Part shown: piece after piece, positions 21,401-32,930 of the stretch
How positions within the stretch are numbered: position 1 is the first letter of the stretch
Layout of the letters: each line of letters opens with the position of its first letter
NCBI GenBank assembly: GCA_037176705.1
Contig: CM073886.1
Location: 86,463,501-86,527,500, forward strand
DNA length: 64,000 nt
Direction: 5' to 3'
Source: Molossus alvarezi
Taxonomy: Eukaryota > Chordata > Mammalia > Chiroptera > Molossidae
Translations under genes and position numbers: made by a program
Notes under the pieces: generated by a model
The model's database searches: none
Told to the model about the DNA's origin: nothing
What the model saw: only the letters and a program-made list of their open reading frames with translations

Positions 21401-22193
21401 ACTGTGGCAGTTTAGAGATGCATGAAATTAAATGTGTTCCTCTTACTATTAGAGCATCAATAATCAGAACCTATAATTTAGTCTGCATTCCCGAAGGATA
21501 ATGGTCATTCCTGAAGGATAAGTGATAAAAATCTCTGACATATAAAACATTCTCTTTTAAGAATGTAACTTTTTTTTTTTTAAGTAGCCTTTTGGTTTGT
21601 AGCTGAATTAATTGTTATACAGTAAGCAAAGATTGTTGCCGAGCTCCATGGGAAGGTCTGTTTTTCTCAGAATACAACTCTGTGTTGTCATGGAGAGTGT
21701 GGCATACCACTCATTAATGAGAGGAAGTCAAGGTTGCGTTGTAGGCTGTGTGCTGCCAGTGCATTCATCCACACTGTACCTTGGCCTCAAGCATCTTTCA
21801 TCAGTTGCTTAACTGACCTGGCAGATACAAGGCGTCCCTGGTTGGATACGGATGGCAGGTCAGGAACAGCTGGGGTGAGGCAGATGGCAGCCTGCATGTC
21901 TCCAGGTCCTGGTTGGCAGCCAGCCTAAAAAGGAAGGACCAAAATAGCTTTATTTTTCAACAAGCAAAAATATTCTGATGCTTAGAGGTGAGCGTACCAT
22001 CCCGGGCCTGTGTTGTAAGGATCCATGTCTGTTGGCTGTAGAAGGAGGGGACGAAGGAACAACATGAGTTTAAGCAGTAAACTTAAACTTTCCTTTGAGA
22101 GCATAGACACTGTTTGTGTGTTACAGCAATAAGAGGAAATTAAAATTCTTTCTATAAGCATATTTCCAGGTCTCATTGTATTTGAACACTATT
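18453..22193. other. 3.7 kb of mostly unassigned intron
   Basis: An L2/MIR-like end piece is visible at 19025-19105 (caacaagtgtttactgagca, then gtgctggacatacagtgg). Another MIR-like patch lies near 19735-19800. At 20430-20900 the sequence is strongly A-rich with no assignment. At 21040-21500 it is more complex (taagtgataaaaatc, attagagcatcaataatcag) and might be conserved non-coding DNA. The open frames here, up to 111 codons, have no recognised product. Confidence 0.45.
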
Positions 22194-22207
22194 AAGAAAA
22201 GAATAAG

Positions 22208-22450
22208 CCCTGGCCGGTTTTGTTCAGCGGTTAGAGCGTCGGCCTGTGGTCCTGAGAGACCTGGGTTCGGTTCCCGCTAAGGGCGCGTACCTCGGTTGCA
22301 GTTTGTCCCCGGCCCTGGTCAGTTGTGCGGGTGGCAGCCACTCCATGTGTTCCTTTCACATCGATGTTTCTCTCTCTCTCTGTTCCTCTCTCTCCCTCCC
22401 ACTCTACCTGAACAAAAAATGGAAAAATGTCCTCAGGTGAGGATAAAAAA
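22208..22450 (+). repeat. VES SINE with target-site duplication
   Basis: Sense young-type VES with a CCCTGGCCGGTTTTGTTCAG head. The flanking repeat AAGAAAAGAATAAG is at 22194-22207 and 22451-22464, perfect. Confidence 0.94.
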
Positions 22451-22464
22451 AAGAAAAGAATAAG

Positions 22465-22850
22465 AGCTCAGGGAGAGGTAAATAACTCTTAGAGCATTTT
22501 TAGAAACTAATATTGCCAAGTGCTTTATTTAGTTCTTATTTGCTGATGCTTACCTTGGGCCTGGGAGAGGCTCTTATTGTTAATGTACATTAGAGAATAC
22601 CTGAGTGTCGAGGCGTTGTCTGCACCTTGTCAAAGACTCATTGTAGCTTTGTGATGAGAGTTAGGATGAGAAACCTCAGCCTCCGAGTCTTTAGACTTTG
22701 TACTGCTCTCCCCACTGGCCTTGTTATTTCATCCTGGAGCTGGCCATGGAAGGCATGTGTGGGGTAACCTTCAAGGGTATTTTCCAGGCTTTAGTTCTAA
22801 CATTCCACCTGACTTTCCCAGAATGACCTCACACCTGAGATAGTTGCTCT
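22465..22850. other. Unassigned intron sequence
   Basis: No repeat or gene is recognised apart from a faint MIR-like patch near 22620-22680. Confidence 0.45.
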
Positions 22851-23860
22851 CTTGTATTCCTCTATTGTGATGAATGGATCCCTGAAGGTTCTTATCCTAG
22901 GAGTCCATAGCAGTCCATGCTGCTACAAACATCTATGTAAAAGTAGGGATGTGTGTTTTTATTGGCAGGAGGGGAAATATCTGGAATGGCTGGAGCGTAT
23001 GGTAGGTTTACGTTTTCAAAACTGTTTCCAAAGTGGTTATACTACTTTACAATTCAACAACAGTTCCAGTTCCTCCACCTTTTTACCAACACATATAACA
23101 CTGCTAATAGAACTTAGTGGTATCTCATTGTGATTTTAATTTCATTTGCCTAATGACTAATGATATTGAGCATGTTTTCATGTGCTTGTCTGTCATCCAT
23201 ATATCTCCTTTGGCAAAGTATCTGTTCAAATCTTTTGTCCTTTTTGTTGTGGTTGTTGTTGAGTGCTTGTTTCTTACTGAGTTTTGAGAATTCTTTTTAT
23301 AGTCGTGTCTTTTTATTCAATTAAGTGTTTTCAAAGCAGTTTTTATTTTTGATGGAAGTACAGTCTGTCAATTGTTTTTGCTTTTATGGATTGTGCATTT
23401 GATGTCAACAAAGAAGTTTTTGTCTAACCCAGCACCACAAGGATTTTTCTTCTGTGTTTTGGTTTAGAAGTGTCATAGTTTTAGGTTTCACAGTTCGAAC
23501 TATGATTCATTCTGAATTATTTATTTTTAGAGTATGAAGTAAACATCAAAGTTAAGTTTTTGGCATAGGAATACCTAGTTGTGTCAGCACCATTTGTTGA
23601 AAAGAATATTCTTACTGCATTGAATTACCTTTGAATCTTTGTCAAAAATCAGTTGTTCATATATATGTGAATCTGTTTTTGGACTTTTATTCCATTGATC
23701 TCTGTTCCATTGTATGTCTTGATGCCAATACCACATTTCTTGATGGCTTTAGTTTTATAATAAGTCTTAACATTAGGTAGTGTTCTTTTCAAATCATTTG
23801 GTTCTTTTTCAGATCATTTTGGCTAGTTTAGGTCCTTTGCATCCCATATTCATTTTAGAA
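22851..23860 (-). repeat. Old LINE-1 ORF2 3' part, antisense
   Basis: The complement of L1 ORF2 is readable: 'gtgatgaatggatccctgaagg', 'gctgctacaaacatctatgt', 'ggtatctcattgtgatttta', 'tgagcatgttttcatgtgct', 'agcaccatttgttgaaaaga' and 'cttttattccattgatctctg'. Frames are broken throughout. A CA-rich run at 23880-23899 follows. Confidence 0.8.
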
Positions 23861-24194
23861 TCACCCTGTATGTGTGTACATGCACACACACACACACATA
23901 TAGACATTAATAATGTAGAGAAATTAGGAACAAGATCAATTATAGAAGTATATATTGGATGCCTAGCATATATTTAGAAACATGAAGGGGAAGAGGTAAG
24001 ATTATAAGGAATCTGAAGGGAGATTGATTTTATGAAAGTCAGTAAGCAATTTCCACTGAAGACAAATTTAAACTTCCCTGACAGAATCTGAATTGAAATA
24101 CATGAAGACAGATTTCATGTCTGTAAGACAAAATAATTCACAGCTCTGTTTAAGAGAAGTTCTGAAACCAATAGAAGGTTTAAGAGAAATTTTT

Positions 24195-24870
24195 TTTAAT
24201 TTTCCAAAATTAAAAATGCACATACCCTTTGACCCGATCATTTCATCTCTAGGAATTTAGTCTCCTGGTGTACTTGTGCACATGTAAAATAATATTTATT
24301 CATTACAAAAAGAGTAAACGATCGTGGTCATCAGTTGAGTCCTGGCTAAATTAAATATTCTATAGCCATACAGTGGAATAATGTGCAGTGAAGAATGAGA
24401 CTTCTTTATTTGTATTTCATGTGGAACAAATTATAAAATGCATTAAATGAAAAAAAAACAAAAAACAATGTATAGAACTTCTGTGTTATATTGCCACTGT
24501 GTTTTCTGTTTACTGGGGTGGGCAAAAGAAGGTTTGCAGTTGTATGTGAAACAGTTAATAAAGCTACTGTGATAATCATAACCTTCATGTCTTTTTCCAT
24601 ACAAACAACAGTAAGCCTACTTTTGCCCACCCTTATATATGTAATGTGTATATGTGCTTTAATACATATGTGTATATATGTGCGTATGTGCGTATATGCA
24701 TAGACTGTTTCTGGAGCCATACATGCACACATACACACAAAAACTGGTAACAGTGGTTTCTTAGGGGCGAGAGACCTGGCTGACTTTTCACTAACTTCTC
24801 TCTTTTACCTTTTGAATTTTATATGATTGGTGTATGTTACTTATTCAAACAATATTTTTAAAAAGATCCA
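24195..24870 (+). repeat. Old LINE-1 3' end, sense, with a mariner MITE inside
   Basis: 'acccgatcatttcatctctaggaattta', 'gccatacagtggaataatgtgcagtgaagaatgag', then after the MITE 'aactggtaacagtggtttcttaggggcgagag' and 'ttttgaattttatatgattgg', match the usual order of an L1M 3' end. The mariner MITE at 24511-24635 interrupts it. Confidence 0.7.
24511..24635. mobile_element. Short non-autonomous mariner-type MITE
   Basis: The terminal inverted repeats GGGGTGGGCAAAAGAAGGTT (left) and ...CCTACTTTTGCCCACCC (right) lie inside TA dinucleotides at 24511-24512 and 24634-24635. The element is about 120 bp and encodes nothing. Its ends match a family known in vesper bats (nMar-type). A transposase from a full-length mariner would have moved it. 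Confidence 0.82.
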
Positions 24871-25257
24871 CGAGATAATTAGTAATCGTAGATTTTTGAG
24901 AAGTGCGTATCATACTAAAAATATTTCAGGAATATTAATTGCAGTACATTTTGGATTGAAAGGGTTATGTTGGAGGGAAATTATCTATGCATAAGGTGAT
25001 AAAAGGCCTTTCCTGTGGTAGTTGACAGTGGAAGTGAAGAGAGAAATCTTTTGCACATAGAAGGGGGAAAAAACAATCAACAGGATTTATGACAGGTTGA
25101 ATGTAAAGATAGAACATGTGGGTGAAAAATGATCTGAAAATTGAACTTCAGTTAGTGAGAAAATGGCTAATTCATTGATAGAAGTATTGAATTGGAAGCA
25201 GATTTAGAAGACAGCAAGAGAGTGGATTTTTCTTTATTTTCTTTTCGTTACACATAT

Positions 25258-25652
25258 ACAGGTTTATTTCTATGTATTTTCTTTCTTTTTTATTAAATTC
25301 ATTGGGGTGACATTCGTTAATAAGATCATATAGTTTTCAAGTATCCATTTCTATGATACATGATCAGTATATTGTATTGTGTGCCCACCACCCAAAGTCA
25401 AATCATCTTTCATCACCATATGTTTGGGCCCCTTTACCCTTTACTATCCCCTAACCGCCTTCCCTCTAGTAATCACCATACTGTTTGTTGTCTGTGTCTA
25501 TGAGTTTCAGTTTTATATCCCACATATGAGTGAAGTCATATGGTTCTTAGCTTTTTCGGACTGACTCATTTCGCTTAACATAATAAAACTACAATGAGAT
25601 ACCACCTCACACCTGTTGGAATGGCTATTATCAACACACAGGTCTGTTTCTA
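25258..25652 (-). repeat. 5'-inverted (twin-primed) LINE-1 insertion
   Basis: The left part (about 25285-25583) is the complement of an L1 3' UTR ('cattggggtgacattcgtta', 'ccacatatgagtgaagtcat'). The right part (about 25588-25637) is L1 in the opposite orientation ('acaatgagataccacctcac'). The flanks ACAGGTTTATTTCTA (25258-25272) and ACAGGTCTGTTTCTA (25638-25652) match at 13 of 15 bases and look like the target duplication. Confidence 0.75.
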
Positions 25653-27904
25653 AGTTTGCTTCATCACATCTCATGCCTACTGACCACATCTGAGCTGTTT
25701 GAGAGGAACTGGCCCCAGCCTTTGGAGAAAGAACAGCTGCCAGAACGTGGCTACATTAGAGTCTTCCTGGGGTTCTGGGGAATTTTAGATTAGGTGATCT
25801 CTGAAGTTCTCCTAACTTTCCGAATCTTTGAAATTAAGACCTGGGAAGACTACTTAGAGCCCTGGGACAAGTCCTAGCTTCATGGGGATGGAGGCCAGGC
25901 TTCAAGTCAGAGGTTCATCAGCTAGACCAGGGTGTCTCTCTGCCAGTCCTCCTTCCTAAGGCAGTCCAGGTAATAAACCAGAAGATAACAAAGTGACATA
26001 AAATTAATTAAACCCAGGGAACACCTAACATATACAGAGATTCAGCAGTAAATACATAATGATTCAAATTTAAAAAGTGCTGAAAAGACCCTGAAAGAAT
26101 CAGAATGGGAGGAAAGAGGCAGGTAACTTGGATTTTAGGACCATTTAAGTGCCCACTTTGATCTGTAACTTGGAACCAGTTGGTAAACATGCTGGACATT
26201 ATTTTCCTTGGATGAGCCCATGATCTTGGCTGCCCCCCAAGGCACCTTAATTATCTGAAATTCTGTTTTCTCATTCTCACTGATATAGAAGCTAGACTTT
26301 ATCATCAGAAGCCTCAACTCTGAAAGCATGAGTTTCTGGACTTTGTTTAGTTTCTCACTCAGAACTTTATGGACTTGAACAGTGGAATTGATGTTGCAGC
26401 CACATTAACTATGAATTCACAAGGAAAGCTAAGATGTTACCAGACATGGGACTTAAAAGGATTTGAGAGCTTAAGTAGATTCATTTTAATAACTGCAGAA
26501 CCCTTTGTGGATTAAACCTAAAAAACTACAGTTTCATTCAGAAAGATATGTCCAAAGTTGTTTTTCTCCACAGTATAAAGTCCTTTGATCAAAAATTCCT
26601 GTGACTGTCTATTTCTATACTTGTAATATAATAAAGGTACCAGGAATTACAGCTGTAGGGCAGAGTGAAAGGCATAACTAAATGTATTGTTTTATTTATT
26701 AAAGAGACTTCAGAAGGATTTGGCATGTAAGGCTGGTTGAATTGAAGGTAACTAAGAGATCTTTTTAGGAGCTGGTGCAATATTTAAGAGAGAGATGAGT
26801 AGATAAACAGAAGCTTCAAGAAGAGATTTGTGGGAACAGAAGTTTTTGTTGTTTGCATTGTTAGTTTTGAGGCCAATGGCAGATAAATTCCAGAGTATTT
26901 CTAGATGCCATGTGTCTAGGCTAGAGGACAATTGAGGAGCAAGAAGTATTTGATATGAATTCTCTTTAGGGGTCTTGGCTGCTATTATTTCCAAAATAGA
27001 TTTTTAGTTATATTTGTTTTTACCAGACAGATTTGATATTTTTGAGGTCTGTTATTCTTTTTTAGCAATGCTGGTTTTAAGACAAGTAGGATCACCAGTT
27101 ACATAGCTAGTACTGAGCAAAGCTGGGACTTAAAACCAGGTCTTCCAACTCCATGCCATTACATCATGTGAACAATGTGTTCATTACCCACTGTTACACA
27201 GCTCAGTGATGGATGCTACCAAAAGGTAAAACTCAAATTGGTCATTAGTCTTCACTGATACAAGCCTGGGCAGAATTATGATAGGAAGAACACTGAAATT
27301 ATTTGTTAAAATGAGAACTTTGTGGGTCTCGTACATATAGATTATTATAGTCCCATTTGCCAACTTAAGAGCAGGTAGTACAGTTAACATGTACGGCATA
27401 CTTCACAGTGCTTTCAGAGTCCAGCCAGAATGGACCATTGTTCTCTGAATGTGCCCTATACTTTTTCATCTTTGCCCATGTTCTTCCCTCCCCACCCCCC
27501 AATCTTTTACTAGAATACAACCTGTGTTGTAAGACCTGTCCCAAACAAATTCTGCTACATCCAGAAACTTGCCCTGATTTTCACTATTTGAATGTGCTCC
27601 CTCTGGCCCCCTTCTGTAGAATGTTCTTTAATCTATTTAGGGTGCTTACTTAGTTTGTTGATTAATCAAAAATATGTGTTTCTTTCTTTTCTTTTTTTTC
27701 ACTTGATAAGCAGTATATTACAGTAGATAGGAGCATAACCAATGAAGTCAGTCTGCCTAGATTTCAGGCCTAGATGTGCCATCTATTAGCTGTATGGTTT
27801 AGTTACTTACATTCTCTGTCCCTCAGTTTCCTGTTAATATAATGGGTGTTTTGTTTTGTTTTGTTTTTTTGTTTATTTCATTTAAACCAACATGTTTAAA
27901 ATTT
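25653..27904. other. Mostly unassigned intron with MIR fragments
   Basis: MIR-like pieces are visible at 27080-27165 (reverse: 'ggatcaccagttacatagctag', 'gggacttaaaaccaggtc') and 27715-27845 (sense: 'aagtcagtctgcctagatttc', 'tccctcagtttcctgttaat'). The rest is unrecognised and contains no convincing gene. Confidence 0.5.
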
Positions 27905-27992
27905 ATTTTTTAAATAATTTTTTTCTTTATTAATTTTTAGAGAGAGAGGAAGGCAACGGGAGAGAGAGAAACATCAATGAAAGAGCATAAAT
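27905..27992 (-). repeat. Truncated VES SINE (tail half)
   Basis: TTTTTCTTTATTAATTTTTA, a GA-rich run and GAGAAACATCAATGAAAGAG are the tail half of a reverse VES. The tRNA-like head is missing. Confidence 0.65.
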
Positions 27993-29030
27993 TGGGTATT
28001 AAAATCATGTCTGTGCTTTAGGATAGTTATGCAGTTTGAAGAAATTAATACTTAATAAGATCCTTAGAACAGTCTTGGGACAAAGAAGGTCAATGCTAAA
28101 TAAACTTTAGCTTTAATGTTGGCTGTACTAGATGTCACATCTTGAAGAACAAGGACTACTCTTTCCCCTTATTTCTCTCCTTAGGGAAAATATACTTTAC
28201 ACTCCAGGTTTGTTTTCCAAGACTAATAGTCCCCAGTTGTCTCCACCACCCCCACAAAAGGGTATCAAGGTACAGAGATTATCAGGACGCAGGGACAGGG
28301 GAACACTAGTAGGTCAACACCCAGATGAAAAGGATGTCACATTTTGGAGGAAGTTGCCTGACCCTAAAAGACAACTAATTGAAGGTCTCATGTGTACTCT
28401 TATTACTAAACTTACAGCAGCCAAGAACCAGAAGGGGGCAGCAGAAAGTCATGTGCTTCCCATCTATGGAGAAAGGGAGAAACCGAAAGAAGGTTGCTTC
28501 CCGGTTAGGAAAACCTACACCAAAACTGATCTCTGATAAATGGTTATTGAATCCGTTATCAAAGTGTAGGTGAGACACAAAAAGAGAGGTCTGTTCTGAG
28601 GGCTGGGAGCATGACAGGAAAACATTTAAATAGTTGAAATAGAAATTGAGGGACTGCTTCCAGTGATTTTAGCTCTGATATCTAAAGTGTGCAAGAACAT
28701 TTCAGAATGGCTAAAGATGTTTAATGTTGTCAGCCTTCCCCATTATTCATTTTAATTTATTGGTTTATTTCCAGCTGTAGGAATTGAGTAAGAGTTTCTA
28801 TTTTTGTAGCCTATTATTATACGGAAAACTGGGCTGACTGTTAATGGCCCTGCAGGATTGGTTAAAATATACAAATTTTCTCATATTTTAAAAATTATGA
28901 TTTGCTTATGTAAAAAGTAACTACATGCTTTTTTTCCCAATATAAAGAAAACATCACTCACCTTTTAGTGTTTCCTGCCAACTTTTTTACTACATATTTC
29001 CATTTTGTTTGTTTTAAACTATTTAACACT
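27993..29030. other. Unassigned intron sequence
   Basis: A short MIR-like patch lies at 28030-28110. The 134-codon + strand frame at 28132-28536 has no recognised domain, and no start context or splice structure supports it as a gene. AT-rich sequence follows to 29030. Confidence 0.45.
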
Positions 29031-29880
29031 AACTCTCAGATTTCATTTATAAATTCAATGCAATTCCAACCAAAATCTCAGCAGAATTTTTTTGTGGGAC
29101 CTGAGAAGATGATTGTAAAATTCACATGAAAGAGTAAATGGCCAAGAATAACCAAGTCAGTTTTAAGAAGACTAAGATAAAGTGATTGGTTTACCAGACA
29201 GATAACAAGTCTTAGAAAGGCTACAATAAATAAAATGAGATGTTGGCCTAGACAAACAAACTAGTGGAGCAGAACAGAGAAAGCCCAGAAATGGGTCTGT
29301 ACACATATGGAAACATAGATGGTTTATAGTTACAAGGGGAAAGGAATGAATCAGTTACTAAATGGTACATGGACAATTGATAATATGCTGATATGGAAAA
29401 AAATAATTCCTTCCCCAAAACACACATGCACATTTCTAAAAGTAGATTAAAACTTATATGGAAAAAGCAAAGCATAGAACTTTTAGAAAGAAATATAGGA
29501 GAATATTTATATTTGTATGACATGAAGGATTTTTAAAAATATGATACAAACATAACTAACTGATAAAAGTTTGATAAATTTTGATGCATTAAAATTAAAA
29601 TGTTATATACCACAAAAGACACCATTAATAAATTAAAAGACAAGTCAATGACAAGGGAAAAGATTTGCCTTGCATATCTAGAGGTCAATAAGGTAAAAAG
29701 ATAATCCAATAGAAAAATGGATAGAGGATATGAATCAAGAACTCACAAAATAAAAAACCAGAATGGCCATAAATAAATGGAAAGATGGTCTCTCTCATTA
29801 GTGATTCAATAAGTTACAGATTAAAATGCTACATGTTGCCCAGCCAGTGGGCATGGTGAAGAATGACTGTACAATGTGAT
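29031..29880 (+). repeat. Old LINE-1 ORF2 fragment, sense
   Basis: 'ttcaatgcaattccaaccaaaatctcagcag', 'aagagtaaatggccaagaata', 'gaacagagaaagcccagaaatg' and 'gacatgaaggatttttaaaa' are sense L1 ORF2 landmarks. Frames are broken by stops. Confidence 0.8.
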
Positions 29881-30107
29881 GCCATTTATGTAGTTTGAAA
29901 ATATGTAAAATTTACGTTTATATGGATACATGTATAAAGCGTGAAAGTGTAAAAACTTGAGCTCAAGAATGATAAACAAAAAAGTCAGGATATTATTTAC
30001 CTGTGAAAAACAGTTGGTTAGGAATAGGGTCAGGAGATGTATGTGGTGGGGAAAGAAGGGGTGTCAACGGTACTTATAATATGTTGTTTGGTTAAAAAAG
30101 AAGTCTG

Positions 30108-30335
30108 GCCCTGGCTGGTTTGGCGCAGTGGTTGGAGCGTTGGCCCGTGGACCAGAGAGTCCCGGGTTTGGTTCCCTCCAAGGGCACGTACCTCGGTTGC
30201 AGTTTGTCCCTGGCCTCGGTTGGGATTGCGCGGGTGGCAACCACTCGATGTTTCTCTCTTTCTTTCCCCCTCTCTCCTGCTCTATCTGAAGATAAATGCA
30301 AAAATGTCCTCGGATGAGGATAAAAAAGTATACAA
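30108..30335 (+). repeat. VES SINE
   Basis: CCCTGGCTGGTTTGGCGCAG head and AAAATGTCCTCGGATGAGGA end. A simple AAATAAATAAATAAA tail follows. Approximate flanking repeat 'aaaaagtctg'. Confidence 0.9.
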
Positions 30336-30344
30336 ATAAATAAA

Positions 30345-30990
30345 TAAAAAGTCTGAAGGAAGGGTGACAGATTTTAAAATTTGATGAAAGTAGGTAGATG
30401 GTACATGAGTGTTTTGGGGTTTTTTTCTATACATTCCTGAATGTTTAAATATTTGACAGTGTTTTCACCTCTCTCATGACACAGAAAAAAAGTCTATTTT
30501 CACATTTGTTAAAATATTTATTTGAACAGATTTGAGGCTAATCCCTTCTCACTTCCTCCTTGACAAATCCTGAGGTAGGACTGGCCTGGCTGTGGTTAAA
30601 ATCCACTTTGAGAGAGAGGGTAATGTGGGCCAGGTGGGGCCAGATAACTGCCTCCTCAGTCTCAGGCCTGATATGGCTGTTTCTGGGTACCACCATTTAC
30701 ACAGCAACAACTATTCTTAGCTCACAGGCCTGGGCCAGATAAGCCCATCAGCCCTAGTTTGCCAGCCCTTGATCCATATCCTCGCCTACTTCACTCTTAA
30801 CATTTTTAGAAAGGAAAATCCCAGTGTATCTTTGCATTTATCCCTACTGTTTTGGTTTTTTTGTTTTGTTTTGAAGGGAAGAAATCCTTTGATTTTCTTG
30901 AAGCTTCAATACCTGAGCTATCTGATTTTGCAACTTGTAGCTTGAGAAGGAGCAATAAGTTGGGTGGCTATTTTATAAATATAAGAAATA
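30345..30990. other. Unassigned intron sequence
   Basis: No gene or assigned repeat. A T/G run (ttttggtttttttgttttgtttt) lies at 30850-30873. Confidence 0.5.
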
Positions 30991-30998
30991 AATTACAG

Positions 30999-31245
30999 CC
31001 CTGGCCGGTTTGGCTCAGCAGTTAGAGCATCGGCCTGCAGACCAGAGAGTCCCTGGTTCGGTTCCCAGTAAGGGCACGTACCTCAGTTGCAGTTTGTCCC
31101 CAGCCCCGGTTGGGTTTGTGAGGATGGCAACCTCTCAATGTGTCTCTCTCACATTGATGTTTTTCTCTCTCTCTTCCCCCCTCTTTCCCTCGTGCTCTAT
31201 CTGAAGATAAATGCAAAAATGTCCTTGGATGAGGATAAAAAAGAA
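30999..31245 (+). repeat. VES SINE
   Basis: CCCTGGCCGGTTTGGCTCAG head and AAAATGTCCTTGGATGAGGA end. Imperfect flanks: 'aagaaataaattaca' before and 'aagaaagaaattaca' after. Confidence 0.92.
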
Positions 31246-31297
31246 AGAAATTACATTTATTTCTTATATTTAATATAATTATCATCAGTACTGTAAC

Positions 31298-31354
31298 AAA
31301 TGCTGATGTGTTGCTTTTTCACAATAAAAAATGCTGATGTGTTGCTTTTTCACA
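31298..31354 (+). repeat. Perfect 26-bp tandem direct repeat
   Basis: Two identical 26-base copies starting AAATGCTGATGTGTTGCTTT lie at 31298-31323 and 31329-31354 with a 5-base spacer (ATAAA). It belongs to no element I recognise and is most easily read as a recent local slip duplication. Confidence 0.93.
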
Positions 31355-31671
31355 GGTTTCAGAATAAGAAAGATGACCTTGTTAACTGATAGATACCTAA
31401 CTTACATGAATATTCTTTATTGATGCTGATAATTTGACTTTTCATTAGGCATTTCTGTTACATAACTACTATACCATGATTAAAGTCAGGGCATTTGATT
31501 GTAATACAGTACTATAACCTGATACACAGTCCATATTCAAATTTTGTCAGTTGCCTTATTAATCTTTGTTACGCATATTTTCCCCCCCAGGTCTAGGATG
31601 GAAACCAGGATGACACATATTTACTGGTCATATCTCTTTAGTCTCCTTTAATTTGGAAACAGTCCCTCAGC

Positions 31672-31673
<2 letters not shown>

Positions 31674-31703
<30 letters not shown>
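31674..31703 (+). repeat. TG dinucleotide microsatellite
   Basis: About 15 TG units inside the old L1 3' UTR. Confidence 0.95.
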
Positions 31704-31705
<2 letters not shown>

Positions 31706-32017
31706 CTTGACCTTGACATTTTAGGAGTACAGGCGAGTTATTCTGTGGAATGTCCCTCGATTTAGGTTTCTCAGATGGTTTCTAGGAAGGAAGGAGTTGT
31801 GGGCAGGAGTACCACAAAAGTGATGATGTGTTCTTCCCAGGGTGTCATTGTGAGAAGGTGCATATTGATGATTTGTTCCTATATTGGTGATGTTAATTTT
31901 GATCACCATATTAACGTGGAACTATCAGATTGTCCACTATAAATTTACTACTTTCCCCTTTGTAATAGTAAATAATGTGTGGGAGATACTTTGAGATTAT
32001 GAAGTAGTCTATTTCTT

Positions 32018-32271
32018 TTCTTTTTTTTTTTAATCCTCACCCAAGGCCATTTTTCCATTTTCTGTACAGATAGAGTGGGAGGGAGAGAGAGGAAGGGAGA
32101 GAGAGAGAGAAACATCGACGTGAAGGGACACATCAAGCGGCTGCCACCCGCACGACCAACCAGGGCCGGGGACAAACTGCAACCGAAGCACGCGCCCCCA
32201 GCGGGAACCGAACCCGGGTCTCCCTGGACCGCAGGCCGACGCTCCAAGCGCTGAGCCAAACTGGCCAGGGC
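32018..32271 (-). repeat. VES SINE with target-site duplication
   Basis: Reverse young-type VES with a GAGCCAAACTGGCCAGGGC head side. Flanks: AGTAGTCTATTTCTT at 32003-32017 and AGTAGTCTATGTCTT at 32272-32286, one mismatch. Confidence 0.93.
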
Positions 32272-32690
32272 AGTAGTCTATGTCTTATCAAACTTTCACC
32301 CACTGATATTGACATCCTTTGATGATTGTCTGATTGCATTACTCCTTCTGAATTTAAGTTAGCATTCTACTGTAAGAAAGGACTTGTCCTTTCCCCTCAT
32401 TTATTATAGTTATTTCTACTACAAGAACTCGTGGTTTTATTTTATTCAGTAAGTTATAATCTATTACTTTTTCGATGCTCAAAATGTCCCACATTTGGCC
32501 AGTAAAAGACCCATTGTTTTGATACGTCCCCATCATTCTTTAAGGATTTTCTTATTTTCTGGCACAAAAATGTATTTTAGTCTCTTTCTACACTTCATCT
32601 GCCCCATCCCTGGAATCATCAATTTTTCCAAAGAGCCTTGGTTCTGTTTAGAGGAGAATAGTATTCAGAAGTCAAAATCTGCATGTCACT

Positions 32691-32930
32691 GTGTTCATTG
32701 TAATTGGGGTATTACTGTTCCCAGGCTTTCTCAGTGGAGAAAGGGAGAAAATCTATCAATGTGTCCTTCCGTCCATCTGTCCGTCTGTGTATGTATTTTA
32801 AACCATCTTGCTGGTTCCTCCTATTTCAGTCTTACACTTCAGGTTTCTTTTAGTCTTGACCTTTCCCTTATTTTGTGATTCCTTTCTCTGATGATAAGAA
32901 ACCTGATTCTCATTATTCTTTGTCATATAT
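32691..32930. other. Unassigned intron sequence
   Basis: A short repeat of GTCCATCTGTCCGTCTGT type lies at 32770-32790. No gene is recognised. Confidence 0.45.

Larger units (their letters stand above)
31440..32690 (-). repeat. Old L1M-type 3' UTR, antisense, with VES and GT repeat
   Basis: 'tagtctcctttaatttggaaac', 'ttctgtggaatgtccctcgattt', 'agtaccacaaaagtgatgatgtg', 'ggagatactttgagattatg' and 'tcaaactttcacccactgat' follow the order of an old L1 3' UTR complement. The VES at 32018-32271 interrupts it, and a GT microsatellite is embedded. Confidence 0.78.

Noticed and set aside
28132..28536. 134-codon + strand frame
   Set aside because: It has no known domain or conserved motif, lies in the large intron, and has a composition like its surroundings.
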